Assembly: GCA_964470965.1 (NCBI GenBank) | Contig: CAYYIS010000027.1 | Location: 1 to 64,000 of the forward strand | Direction of reading: 5' to 3' | Origin: CAYYIS01 sp964470965 | GTDB lineage: Bacteria > JAAXHH01 > JABIQT01 | DNA: 64,000 bases | Shown here: positions 17,524-26,357 of the stretch, piece by piece | How positions within the stretch are numbered: position 1 is the stretch's first letter | Layout: each line of letters opens with the position of its first letter | The notes under the pieces: generated by a model | Seen by the model: only the letters and a program-made list of their open reading frames with translations | What the model was told of the DNA's origin: nothing | The model's database searches: none | Program-made: the position numbers and the translations under genes

Positions 17524-19530
17524 ATGAGCTCACTCAAGACATCAGGCAGATCAATCCATTCGGACGATCGGGAAAATAGCCTCGAATCAAACCGTATTGC
17601 AGCGGCCAAGGGTGGCCTGGCATCGGGCATGACCCGACGGGCAGTGATCATTGGACTGCTTCTGGCGGTCGGTCTCTCCTGGTGGACGGTACATGCGTCT
17701 TTCATGGCCCATGCGTCCTATCTGACGCTCACCCACCTACCGATCGCAGCGTTGCTGCCATTCTTTCTTGTTGCTTTTGTGGTAAATGGGTTTTTGAAAC
17801 GGTTCGCACCGGTTTATATCTTCAGCGGACCGGAACAGATTATCATCTTCTTTATCGTGTTTACGGCCTCCGCTATCCCCGCCTGGGCGTTTTCCACCTA
17901 TTGGGTGGCCATTCCATCGATACCATATTACTACGCTAATTCCGAGAATAGGTGGGTCGAGTTATTCTTCCAGTATCTCCCCTCCTGGCTTATCGTGCCG
18001 GATGGATTCAACACCATACGCTGGTTCTATGAAGGTTTACCCAACGATCATGAGTCTATACCGTGGCGGTTCTGGGTTGTACCCATGGGCTGGTGGGGTT
18101 CTTTCTTTCTGGCGCTATTCTTCGTCAGTGCATCTTTGATGGTCATCCTTCGGAAGCAGTGGATCGAACGGGAACGGCTCACTTTCCCGCTGGCGAAACT
18201 GCCGCTTATGGTGGTTGAGGAGAGCGAACAGCCGTCCCTGCTGCCCAAGGTGGCGCAGAACAAGCTGTTCTGGTTCGGCTTCTGTTTCCCGCTGTTCGTG
18301 ATTTGCTGGAACATCGTTTCTTACTGGGGGCTGGTCTCCCCGATCCCGCTGGGCGGAGAATACCGTTTCCCGATCTCCCTGGCACCTTCCTTTCCGCCCA
18401 TCAGTTTCAAGATTAATTTCGCATTTATCAGTGTAGGATTCTTCACGGAGTTGAATATACTGTTCAGTATCTGGGTGTTTTTTCTACTATCCGCCATCCA
18501 GATGGGTATCATGAGCCGGATAGGTATCCCCAAAACCACAGAGATCGTGAACGCCCAGCATTTGGGAGGGTTTTTCATGTACACGCTCTTCGGTTTATGG
18601 ATGGCAAGGCGTCACTTGGCAGATGTATTCAGGAAAGCCCTGGGAAGGGGGGATGACGTCGATGATTCCGGAGAATTTTTCTCATACCGTATCGCAGTGG
18701 GCGGTATCCTGTTCGGATCGCTGTACATGGGTTTCTTCCTGCATTCTGCCGGCATGTCTATTGAAGTGATCGCCATCCTGCTCACAACAGCCATGCTGCT
18801 TTACATTGGGGTGACGAGGGTAGTCGCCGAAGCCGGTCTCATCTATCTTGACCTCCCCTACAACGCCCATGATTTTACAGTATTTACACTTGGCTCAGCC
18901 AATATGCAACGATCCGACCTGACGCTGCTCTGCCTTAGCCAGACGTTCTCCAGAAACTGGCGTACACTGGGCATGTGCGCCATGGCGCATCTCAATAAGG
19001 TTGGGGAAGAAACAGGAGGCACGAAACGGGGAACCTTTTCCGCCATAACACTTGCCCTGGTGCTAGCAGGCGCAACGTCACTGATCTACACCATCTATCT
19101 CGGATACGCCACCCCCGGTGCTGACGGTTTTGAAGACGCATTCGGGAATTCGAAACGTGGTTATGAGGCGCTTATTACCTGGATCAACAATCAAAAACAG
19201 CTTACTGGTGGTGAATTTGCCGGCCTGGGGATGGGCGGCTTGATCGGGTGGTTGCTGATCATGTGCCATCATCGCCTACCCTGGTGGCCGCTTCATCCTA
19301 TCGGATGGGGCGTCGCGCGTACCTGGGGCATCACTATGATCGCAGGTTCCATCTTTGTCGTATGGCTCACCAAGGCACTTATACTGAAGTTCGGAGGGAC
19401 CAAGATGTACCGTCAGGCGCAGCCGTTCTTTATAGGTATGATGGTCGGATACGTTTTGGGGGTGTTCCTATCATATCTTGTGGACGTCGCCTGGTTCCCC
19501 AATGCGGGGCATGTAGTTGAAACATGGTAA
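17524..19530 (+). CDS. Large polytopic membrane protein, DUF6785 type (copy 1)
   Basis: A 668-residue integral membrane protein with roughly 14-16 hydrophobic segments after a polar N-terminus of about 40 residues. It shares many aligned segments with the product at 34791-36746, for example LRKQWIERERLTFPLAKLP against LRKQWIDRERLVFPLVKLP, and YIGVTRVVAEAG against YIGFSRIVAEGG. From memory it fits the DUF6785/DUF6784 family; function is unknown, and transport is inferred from topology only. It is followed after 37 bases by a rhodanese gene. Confidence 0.75.
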   Translation: MSSLKTSGRSIHSDDRENSLESNRIAAAKGGLASGMTRRAVIIGLLLAVGLSWWTVHASFMAHASYLTLTHLPIAALLPFFLVAFVVNGFLKRFAPVYIFSGPEQIIIFFIVFTASAIPAWAFSTYWVAIPSIPYYYANSENRWVELFFQYLPSWLIVPDGFNTIRWFYEGLPNDHESIPWRFWVVPMGWWGSFFLALFFVSASLMVILRKQWIERERLTFPLAKLPLMVVEESEQPSLLPKVAQNKLFWFGFCFPLFVICWNIVSYWGLVSPIPLGGEYRFPISLAPSFPPISFKINFAFISVGFFTELNILFSIWVFFLLSAIQMGIMSRIGIPKTTEIVNAQHLGGFFMYTLFGLWMARRHLADVFRKALGRGDDVDDSGEFFSYRIAVGGILFGSLYMGFFLHSAGMSIEVIAILLTTAMLLYIGVTRVVAEAGLIYLDLPYNAHDFTVFTLGSANMQRSDLTLLCLSQTFSRNWRTLGMCAMAHLNKVGEETGGTKRGTFSAITLALVLAGATSLIYTIYLGYATPGADGFEDAFGNSKRGYEALITWINNQKQLTGGEFAGLGMGGLIGWLLIMCHHRLPWWPLHPIGWGVARTWGITMIAGSIFVVWLTKALILKFGGTKMYRQAQPFFIGMMVGYVLGVFLSYLVDVAWFPNAGHVVETW

Positions 19531-19567
19531 ATAATTAATGTATGATACATAAACCAAGGAGGGACCA

Positions 19568-19984
19568 ATGGCAGAAAATATCATGCCTGAAGAAGCAGCA
19601 CGCTTGATGAATGAAGAGAACTACCTTTACATAGACGTTCGTTCCATCGCCGAATTTGAGGCTGGTCACCCTGATCCGGCTGTAAACATACCGGTGTTGC
19701 ATGTGGACGAAAACACCGGCCAGATGGTACTCAACGATGACTTTGTGGAAGTGGTCCAGGCCCATTTTCAGACAGATTCAAAGCTCGTAATGGGCTGTCG
19801 ATCAGGGCAAAGGTCAGCCCACGCAGCGATGATGCTGGAACAGAACGGGTATGAGACTGTGGTCAATATGGCATACGGATTCGTCGGAGACCAGATGGGA
19901 AATCCGGGGTGGCAGGCGCTAGGCTTACCGTCCAGCGTAGAAAACGGTGAAGGCGTGAGTTACGAGTCTCTGTCCAGGAAGTAG
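19568..19984 (+). CDS. Rhodanese-like sulfurtransferase domain protein
   Basis: A 138-residue single-domain rhodanese. IDVRSIAEFEAGH is the usual early motif, and the active-site loop CRSGQRS places the catalytic cysteine at residue 77. Such proteins carry sulfane sulfur (or, in some cases, selenium) as a persulfide. AAGGAGGGACCA precedes the ATG. It is convergent with the AhpD-like selenoprotein candidate, with only 6 bases between the stops. Confidence 0.9.
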   Translation: MAENIMPEEAARLMNEENYLYIDVRSIAEFEAGHPDPAVNIPVLHVDENTGQMVLNDDFVEVVQAHFQTDSKLVMGCRSGQRSAHAAMMLEQNGYETVVNMAYGFVGDQMGNPGWQALGLPSSVENGEGVSYESLSRK

Positions 19985-19990
19985 AGACTC

Positions 19991-20542
19991 CTAAACTCCT
20001 GCCATGAAATCCTCAAGGGGAATACCGAGTCCATCGGCCAGGCGGTTCACGAACGCGTAATAGCCTGCGATCATGTTGATGTGCAAGACCTCTTCGTCCC
20101 CGAAGGCCTGGTCTCGAAGTGTGAGCACGTCATCTTCGGTCATCTTCCAAGGTTCCAGAGTGAGTTTGGAAGCATAGTCCAGCATGGCCATTTCAGCCTC
20201 TGTGACGTTCGCCTTCCGGTAATCTTCTTTCAGCTGCCGTACGAGATTCACATCTTTGGTCAGCCTGAGGAGCCCCTCCCCATGATGGGTCATTCAGTAA
20301 ACGCAATGGTTGTGGGACGATACGACAACTGCTATCATCTCTCTCTGTGCGCGTTTCAGCCGGGATCCATGTCCGTACATGAGCTGGCGATACATATCGA
20401 TATGCCACCGCATTGAAGGTGGGTCAAGGCTGTGGATTTTAATGATGTTGTCCACCACGCCATGGGGGGTCATTTCTTGCGTGTACATTTCTTTGAGATC
20501 CCCGTCCGCCTCGTCCTCGGGAATCATTCTGATCCAAGACAT
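19991..20542 (-). CDS. AhpD-like peroxidase-related protein, candidate selenoprotein (CxxU)
   Basis: A 183-residue protein of the carboxymuconolactone decarboxylase/AhpD superfamily (peroxidase-related enzymes), read through an in-frame TGA at 20296-20294. Residues 80-83 read Cys-Val-Tyr-TGA, followed two residues later by His-His. In the family this is the redox motif CxxC-x-x-HH, so the TGA sits exactly at the second active-site cysteine. Similarity continues unbroken after it (LDYASKLT, FVNRLADGLGI). AGGAG precedes the ATG at 20542. Sec incorporation is an inference, as no selA/B/C/D genes are in the window. Without it the gene would be a pseudogene with one perfectly placed nonsense codon. 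Confidence 0.82.
20267..20296 (-). promoter_or_regulatory. Candidate bacterial SECIS element
   Basis: Starting with the TGA at 20296, the mRNA can fold GGGGAG (20281-20276) against CTCCTC (20272-20267) as a 6-bp stem, one pair a G-U wobble. The loop is GGG, starting 18 bases after the TGA, and a flanking U-A pair extends the stem. Bacterial SECIS hairpins place a guanine-bearing apical loop about 16-37 bases after the UGA, so geometry and loop composition fit. Folding was done by eye. Confidence 0.55.
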
Positions 20543-20631
20543 GAATATCTCCTGGTTTATATTTAAATTGCCTGTGTCTCATCAACATATATTCGCAGTT
20601 TCCTTCGCACAAGATCAATAATGAAATTGAG

Positions 20632-20658
20632 TTGACAAGGAAGTGTCTGACATATAAT
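20632..20658 (+). promoter_or_regulatory. Consensus -35/-10 promoter of the MutL/DUF6754 cluster
   Basis: TTGACA at 20632-20637 and TATAAT at 20653-20658 are both perfect hexamers. The 15-base spacer is shorter than the usual 17. Transcription would begin about 25 bases before the ATG at 20689 and run into the following seven-gene cluster. Confidence 0.55.
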
Positions 20659-20688
20659 GTTTTATAAATTTCATCAACCTCAATTGAT

Positions 20689-20958
20689 ATGCGTACACCA
20701 GATCAAGAAGCCATTTTGACCCAGGTGGCGGAAGAAATCGTTAAACGCGAGTTGACAGCGCCCGCCATTCTGTTCCTGGACTCGATGAAACCGCTTTCGT
20801 TCCTTGGAGGGCAACTCATGGCGTTCTTCAGTCCGTTCGTCCACATGGTTCTCGATTCCAAATCCTACGACCTTTTCGCGGAAACCATTGAAAACCGGGA
20901 GAACGTCGAATTCCTTATCAAAATGATTGAGGACTGCGCTGAAGGCAGAGACCGATAG
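20689..20958 (+). CDS. Small hypothetical protein at head of MutL cluster
   Basis: An 89-residue protein not matching any family I know. The central part (about 24-55) is hydrophobic and could associate with or cross the membrane (APAILFLDS ... QLMAFFSPFVHMVL); both ends are polar and acidic. There is no clear ribosome binding site, but the gene follows a consensus promoter by 30 bases and is 15 bases ahead of the MutL-like gene, so it is probably the first gene of that operon. Confidence 0.6.
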   Translation: MRTPDQEAILTQVAEEIVKRELTAPAILFLDSMKPLSFLGGQLMAFFSPFVHMVLDSKSYDLFAETIENRENVEFLIKMIEDCAEGRDR

Positions 20959-20973
20959 ATCCGTCCCTATTTT

Positions 20974-22770
20974 ATGTCCATACGATCTGATATTCGTGTC
21001 ATCCTTGCGACCGATTGCGGCAGTACCACAACTAAAGCGATTCTTATCGCCCGGGAGGGTGATTCATACCGTCTTATCGTCCGCGGCGAAGCACCGACGA
21101 CCGTCGAAGCGCCATTCGAAGACGTAACACGCGGAGTGCTGAACGCCGTCAGGGAGGTGGAGGAACTTTCCGGGCGTACGATTCTCGATGAAGAGACGTT
21201 CATCACACCTTCTGATGACACGCGGGGCGTCGATCTGTATGTCTCCACCAGTAGCGCCGGTGGCGGTTTGCAGATGGTGGTGGCCGGTGTGGTAATGTCC
21301 ATGACAGCAGAGAGCGCGGAACGGGCAGCCCTGGGCGCCGGCGCGATCGTGATGGAGGTGCTGGCATCCAACGACGGACGCCTTCCGTACAAACGAATCG
21401 AACGCATACGTCACTTACGACCGGACATGATTTTGCTCTCCGGCGGAATAGACGGAGGCACCGTCTCACATGTTGTCGAGATGGCTGAATTAATATCAGT
21501 CGCGGATCCGCGGCCCCGCCTCGGGACTGGATTGCAGCTTCCGGTGATCTACGCAGGAAATAAAGAAGTTCAAGCCGAAATCGATACGCTGCTGGGTGAA
21601 AAAACCAGCCTCGACATGGTCGACAATATCAGGCCCGTGCTCGAGAAGGAAAACCTGGGACCGGCACGGGAAAAGATCCATGATCTTTTCATGGAGCATG
21701 TGATGGCTCAGGCGCCGGGGTACCGGAAGCTTATGGATTGGACCCACGTGCCCATAATGCCCACGCCCGGTGCGGTAGGGCGTATTATCCAGGTGGCAGC
21801 CAGGCAGAACGATATCAATGTGGTTGGGGTGGACATCGGCGGAGCTACCACCGATGTTTTTTCTGTATTCGAAGAGTCATTCAACCGGACTGTCAGCGCC
21901 AACCTCGGGATGAGCTACAGCATCTCCAATGTTCTGGCGGAAGCCGGAACCGAGAACATTCTACGATGGATTCCCATACAGATTTCAGAGGAGGACCTCA
22001 AGGACAGGCTCGGAAATAAAATGATACGGCCCACGACTATTCCTCAGACGCTGGACGAACTCATCATCGAACAGGCGGTATCTCGGGAGGCATTGCGGCT
22101 GGCATTCGAACACCATAAATCTTTCGCAGTCGGCCTGAAAGGGGTACAGCAGGAACGGACTATTTCGGACGCTTTCGATCAGGAAATCGCCGGTCAGACA
22201 CTGGTGGACATGATGGCCCTAGATTTGATCATCGGTAGTGGCGGCGTCCTTTCCCATGCGCCTCGCCGATCACAGGCGGCTCTCATGATGATTGACGCGT
22301 TTCAGCCGGTTGGAATCACCAGGCTGGCAGTGGACAGTATTTTTATGATGCCGCACCTGGGCGTATTGTCCTCCGTCCACGAGGATGCGGCCATGGAAGT
22401 CTTTGAGCGTGATTGCCTGATCTATCTGGGTACGTGTATCGCCCCTGTAGGAGAGGGCAAGACCGGTGCTCCCTGTCTTTCTGCCGAAGCAGATTTAAAC
22501 GGTCAAAAGATTAAGCATGAGCTGACAGTGGGCACATTGATGTGTATTCAGGCAGAAGGTGAAGTCCAAATGACGCTTACGCCGACGAAGGGGTTCGATC
22601 TTGGTGACGGTAAGGGAACACCAGTGAGTCGGACGGTGCATGGCGGGACGGCGGGAATCATAATCGATACGCGCTGTCGTCCGATCCTGTTCAGCCAGGA
22701 CAGATCGGAGCACACCGAACGACTTCGGCAATGGCAGCAAGCGTTGGATTCATACCCGGAGACCACCTGA
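20974..22770 (+). CDS. Glutamate mutase MutL/GlmL family ASKHA ATPase
   Basis: A 598-residue protein with the acetate kinase/Hsp70/actin fold. The phosphate-1 loop TDCGSTTTK (13-21) and the phosphate-2 loop VDIGGATTD (about 287) are clear. MutL proteins are found beside the B12-dependent glutamate mutase and are thought to act as ATP-driven chaperones or reactivators. No mutase subunit is present here; instead the gene heads a run of membrane proteins, with a 1-base overlap (TGATG) into the next gene. A role as energiser or assembly factor of that complex is inferred. Confidence 0.85.
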   Translation: MSIRSDIRVILATDCGSTTTKAILIAREGDSYRLIVRGEAPTTVEAPFEDVTRGVLNAVREVEELSGRTILDEETFITPSDDTRGVDLYVSTSSAGGGLQMVVAGVVMSMTAESAERAALGAGAIVMEVLASNDGRLPYKRIERIRHLRPDMILLSGGIDGGTVSHVVEMAELISVADPRPRLGTGLQLPVIYAGNKEVQAEIDTLLGEKTSLDMVDNIRPVLEKENLGPAREKIHDLFMEHVMAQAPGYRKLMDWTHVPIMPTPGAVGRIIQVAARQNDINVVGVDIGGATTDVFSVFEESFNRTVSANLGMSYSISNVLAEAGTENILRWIPIQISEEDLKDRLGNKMIRPTTIPQTLDELIIEQAVSREALRLAFEHHKSFAVGLKGVQQERTISDAFDQEIAGQTLVDMMALDLIIGSGGVLSHAPRRSQAALMMIDAFQPVGITRLAVDSIFMMPHLGVLSSVHEDAAMEVFERDCLIYLGTCIAPVGEGKTGAPCLSAEADLNGQKIKHELTVGTLMCIQAEGEVQMTLTPTKGFDLGDGKGTPVSRTVHGGTAGIIIDTRCRPILFSQDRSEHTERLRQWQQALDSYPETT

Positions 22771-23891
22771 TGGCTCACGCCTATACACCCGGTTTACGGG
22801 TCACCGCCCGGACCGTTGTCCGAAAAACGCGCAGGTTGCCGCTGCCGGGCGATGTAGTTGTGTCGGCAGGTGAGCGGGTAGATCCGGGATCGGTGGTGGC
22901 GGAGACGCATCTTCCGGGGAACGTTCATAATGTGAATGTGGCCAATATACTGGGAATCGCAGCTGGTGACATCGACGAATGTATGCTCGTCAAAATCGGT
23001 GACAGGATTGAAGAGGAGACCGTCCTAGCAGAATCCAAAGGTCTGTTTGGTTGGTTTAAGTCGGTTGCGAAATCCCCAACAAGCGGAAGCCTCGAGATGA
23101 TATCCGATGTCACGGGGCAAGTTCTGGTCCGGGAGGCTCCTATCCCTGTGCAGGTGAGAGCATATGTCGAGGGAGAGGTGGTGGAAGTCCTGCCGGGAGA
23201 GGGTGTAGTGGTGGAAACCGCAGGCACCTTCATCCAGGGTATATTCGGCATCGGCGGAGAAGTGCATGCCCCGGTCATGATGATCAAAGATTCGGCATCG
23301 GCCGAACTCAGCACAGCGGATATCGATGAACGGTGCGCGGGGAAAATCGTCTGCGGCGGGGCATTGGCATCGCTTGACGTGCTCGAAAAACTCAGGTCCT
23401 GCGGTGCGGCGGGAATTGTCGTAGGAGGGGTACGGTACCATGATGTGGGTGAGTTGCTCGGATATCAGCTTGGTGTGGCCATTACCGGAGGAGAGGATAT
23501 TGGGTTGACCATCATAGCCACCGAAGGATTCGGCCGAATGAATATGGCGGACCGTACATTTCGCCTGTTGCAGTCTCATGAAGGAAACAACGCGTCCATC
23601 AGTGGGGCTACGCAGATCCGTGCGGGTGTCATCAGGCCGGAAATCATCATACCCGGTCATGAATCGGCCGATGACAAATCCACGAGTCCCCCTATCGAAG
23701 AGGGTCTGATCGTGGGCAGCCAGGTACGCATCATTCGAGATCCGTATTTCGGTCGGCTTGGTACCGTCTCATTCCTGCCCGAACATCCCAGAACGCTTGA
23801 ATCTGAAGCCACCGTACGGGTGCTTTCGGTGCAACTCGAAGATGGAGAGGTTTCCGTGCCAAGAGCGAACGTTGAAATGGTAGAGGAATAG
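22770..23891 (+). CDS. Barrel-sandwich/KOW-like protein of the MutL cluster
   Basis: A 373-residue protein starting in the stop codon of the MutL gene (TGATG), with CGGAG just upstream. It is soluble, with no membrane segment. The N-terminal part (about 20-60, PLPGDVVVSAGERVDPGSVV) looks like a lipoyl/biotinyl-type barrel-sandwich fold, as in RnfC. The middle holds a glycine-rich alpha/beta region (KIVCGGALASLDVLEK ... AAGIVVGG). The C-terminus (about 325-350, GSQVRIIRDPYFGRLGTV) resembles a KOW/SH3-like barrel. Function unknown; translational coupling suggests it works with the MutL-like ATPase. Confidence 0.7.
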   Translation: MAHAYTPGLRVTARTVVRKTRRLPLPGDVVVSAGERVDPGSVVAETHLPGNVHNVNVANILGIAAGDIDECMLVKIGDRIEEETVLAESKGLFGWFKSVAKSPTSGSLEMISDVTGQVLVREAPIPVQVRAYVEGEVVEVLPGEGVVVETAGTFIQGIFGIGGEVHAPVMMIKDSASAELSTADIDERCAGKIVCGGALASLDVLEKLRSCGAAGIVVGGVRYHDVGELLGYQLGVAITGGEDIGLTIIATEGFGRMNMADRTFRLLQSHEGNNASISGATQIRAGVIRPEIIIPGHESADDKSTSPPIEEGLIVGSQVRIIRDPYFGRLGTVSFLPEHPRTLESEATVRVLSVQLEDGEVSVPRANVEMVEE

Positions 23892-23898
23892 GTGTTAC

Positions 23899-24792
23899 AT
23901 GATGACCTTTAAAATCTGTATGTTTTCCATGGTTTCCTTGGCCTGTATTCAATGCCCAGGCCTGGCCGGTGCACAGGAGAGCGCAGGCGAAGGCTGGTTC
24001 AATACGGAACGAACTAACACGCTCATCATGACACTGTTCCTGGCGGGTGTTGTGGTCGCGTTTGTTGTTGCAGCCTCGTCAGGGCGTAATCTGTACATCC
24101 GGAAAATTGCCGGTCTCGAAACGGTGGAAGAGGCGGTGGGTCGCGCAACAGAGATGGGAAAACCAATCCTTTATGTGCCGGGTATCAACGACATGGACAA
24201 CGTACAGACTATCGCGTCCATGAATATCCTGGGGCACCTGTCTTCCACCATCGCTAATTATGACTCGCAGCTTCATGTGCCGGTTCGGCGGTCCCTTGTG
24301 ATGAGTGCCGCACGAGAAACGGTGAAACAGTCATACATGGCAGCGGGTCGGGCGGACGCATATCGGGAAGATTCAATTCATTATGTATCGGACGCTCAAT
24401 TCGCCTACGCGGCGGCGGTGGACGGCATTATCATGCGAGAGAAACCCGCGGCGTGTTTTTATCTGGGCGCCTTCTACGCGGAATCACTCATTCTCGCAGA
24501 AACCGGTAACGCCGTGGGAGCCATCCAAATTGCCGGCACAGCGCAAGCGCCGCAGCTTCCGTTCTTCGTGACCGCATGCGACTATACACTGATCGGTGAG
24601 GAACTGTTCGCCGCAAGCGCGTATCTATCCAAAGAACCACGTCTGCTGGGTAGTTTGAAGGGACAGGATTTCGGCAAAGCGATCGCTATCCTGTTTATTA
24701 TTCTCGGTGTACTATTACAGACGCTGATCTCATTGACCGGCAGTGAATCGATCATAAATGCATATGACTATATGCTATGGCTGTTCATGTAA
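23899..24792 (+). CDS. DUF6754-type membrane protein
   Basis: A 297-residue protein with an N-terminal export signal (cut near AGAQ), a transmembrane segment at about 42-62 and a second near the C-terminus (about 258-280). Between them lies a large soluble domain (KPILYVPGINDMDNVQTIASM ... EKPAACFYLGAFYAESLILAE). From memory this matches DUF6754, a family without known function. It begins 7 bases after the preceding gene and ends 9 bases before the next, inside the MutL cluster. Confidence 0.7.
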   Translation: MMTFKICMFSMVSLACIQCPGLAGAQESAGEGWFNTERTNTLIMTLFLAGVVVAFVVAASSGRNLYIRKIAGLETVEEAVGRATEMGKPILYVPGINDMDNVQTIASMNILGHLSSTIANYDSQLHVPVRRSLVMSAARETVKQSYMAAGRADAYREDSIHYVSDAQFAYAAAVDGIIMREKPAACFYLGAFYAESLILAETGNAVGAIQIAGTAQAPQLPFFVTACDYTLIGEELFAASAYLSKEPRLLGSLKGQDFGKAIAILFIILGVLLQTLISLTGSESIINAYDYMLWLFM

Positions 24793-24801
24793 AGGGAAAC
24801 G

Positions 24802-25482
24802 ATGAAACGACAGATTCCCGTATTGATAACCTTTATAGTGGGCATCGTTCTGCTCTTGGGATATTTCGTCCCGAGGGGGCCCTTCGGCCACTTGGATGAG
24901 AGTTTTTCAGATTATTTCGGTATCATCGCGGTCTTCGCCTTTATTCTTGGAGGCGCAAGCATTATGAAGATTCACCTGAAGCGAATTGCCACCAAAGGAA
25001 GAGACTGGCAATACAGCTGGGTTACCATCATAGGCTTCGTGGCTACCCTGATAATCGGTCTGTTCAAAGTCGGAAATCCCGCAGGTATTTCAGGTGGGGT
25101 GCTTGCTACCGATTCAGGCCTTAGATTTATCTTCGACGGTATATATACGCCGCTATCGGCAACGATGTTCGCACTGCTGGGCTTCTTCGTAGCATCCGCA
25201 TCATACCGCGCTTTCAGGGCCCGTACCCGGGAGGCGGCGATCCTACTGGTGGCCGCTACCATCATACTCCTCGGTCGCACCCCAGTGGGCGGATACCTCA
25301 CCGCGTGGATGCCGGAGAGCCTGAGTTTTCTTGAAATACCCAACATTGCCAATTGGCTTATGGCGTGGCCGAACACCGCAGGTCAACGGGCGATCATGAT
25401 CGGCATCGCTTTAGGTATCATAGCCACTTCCATTCGTATCATCATTGGCATTGAACGCACTTATCTCGGAAGGGAGGACTAG
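24802..25482 (+). CDS. Polytopic membrane protein of the MutL cluster (226 aa)
   Basis: A 226-residue protein with about six hydrophobic segments (roughly 7-23, 38-55, 72-88, 112-132, 145-165 and 195-215) and short basic loops. I do not recognise the family. Spacing to its neighbours is 9 and 2 bases, so it is translationally coupled to the DUF6754-type protein and the following membrane-anchored protein. Probably a structural subunit of the same membrane complex. Confidence 0.65.
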   Translation: MKRQIPVLITFIVGIVLLLGYFVPRGPFGHLDESFSDYFGIIAVFAFILGGASIMKIHLKRIATKGRDWQYSWVTIIGFVATLIIGLFKVGNPAGISGGVLATDSGLRFIFDGIYTPLSATMFALLGFFVASASYRAFRARTREAAILLVAATIILLGRTPVGGYLTAWMPESLSFLEIPNIANWLMAWPNTAGQRAIMIGIALGIIATSIRIIIGIERTYLGRED

Positions 25483-25484
25483 CG

Positions 25485-26342
25485 ATGAATTGGCTTGACA
25501 TGCTACTGAACCTCGACCGGCGATATATTTTCGTACTCATCATTCTAGCTATTGTGATTCCGTTGATTTTAAAACCACGATTTCCGGATCGTCCCTCTCC
25601 CATCGTAGAGAATATTTTTGAAAAAATTGAGCGCCTCCCGCAGGGTGCGAAAATACTGCTCGCCTTCGATTACGGTCCTGATACCGCTCCTGAGCTGGAC
25701 CCCATGGCGGTTTCGTTTATACGCCACGCATCATTGAAGAATCATGAGTTGATAATCATGTCCCTCTGGCCTGAAGGAGCCGGCCAGATCCAAAAAGTGA
25801 TGGATTCCGCCTACCTGGAATATCCTGACAAGGTGTATGGAACGGATTACGTAAATCTCGGGTACAAGGCCGGTGGCGTCGGCGCCATAAATGTGATGGT
25901 TTCCAGTTTCAAAACCCTGGTTCCTCAGGATGCCAACGGCACCCCGGTAGAGGATCTACCGGTGATGGAAGGTATTAACAAGGTGGCAGACTTCGACGCC
26001 GTCATAAGTCTTTCATCAGGAGATCCGGGTTTGAAAGAGTGGATCCTTTTTGCAGGAGATATGGTGGGGGTGCCGGTCATGGGAGGGGGCACCGCTGTAA
26101 TGGCGCCTGAATTATATCCCTATTACCCGCAACAGCTTGTCGGCCTTATGGGGGGCCTAAAAGGTGCTGCTGAATATGAAACGGCGCTCATGACCCGGTA
26201 TCCGGAGATCGCGGATCGCACGATGAATGCCACGATCCGCATGGGTCCACAGGTTGTTACGCATATCGTTATGATTCTTCTCATCGTACTGGGAAATGTC
26301 GCTTACTTCATGGATCGAAGACGCCGTGCTGGTAACGTGTAA
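25485..26342 (+). CDS. Membrane-anchored protein of the MutL cluster (285 aa)
   Basis: A 285-residue protein with one transmembrane segment at each end (about 14-29 and 255-275) and a soluble alpha/beta domain between (AKILLAFDYGPDTAPELDP ... FDAVISLSSGDPGLKEW ... VPVMGGGTAVMAPELYPYY). The topology mirrors the DUF6754-type protein two genes upstream. GGAGG precedes the ATG. Family unknown to me; the soluble part could bind a ligand or dock the cytosolic partners. Confidence 0.65.
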   Translation: MNWLDMLLNLDRRYIFVLIILAIVIPLILKPRFPDRPSPIVENIFEKIERLPQGAKILLAFDYGPDTAPELDPMAVSFIRHASLKNHELIIMSLWPEGAGQIQKVMDSAYLEYPDKVYGTDYVNLGYKAGGVGAINVMVSSFKTLVPQDANGTPVEDLPVMEGINKVADFDAVISLSSGDPGLKEWILFAGDMVGVPVMGGGTAVMAPELYPYYPQQLVGLMGGLKGAAEYETALMTRYPEIADRTMNATIRMGPQVVTHIVMILLIVLGNVAYFMDRRRRAGNV

Positions 26343-26357
26343 AGCCTGGAGAGAGAA

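Noticed and set aside
20974..22770. Glutamate fermentation locus (glutamate mutase)
   Set aside because: Only the MutL-type ATPase is present; no MutS/MutE, methylaspartase or B12-binding motif (DxHxxG) was seen nearby.
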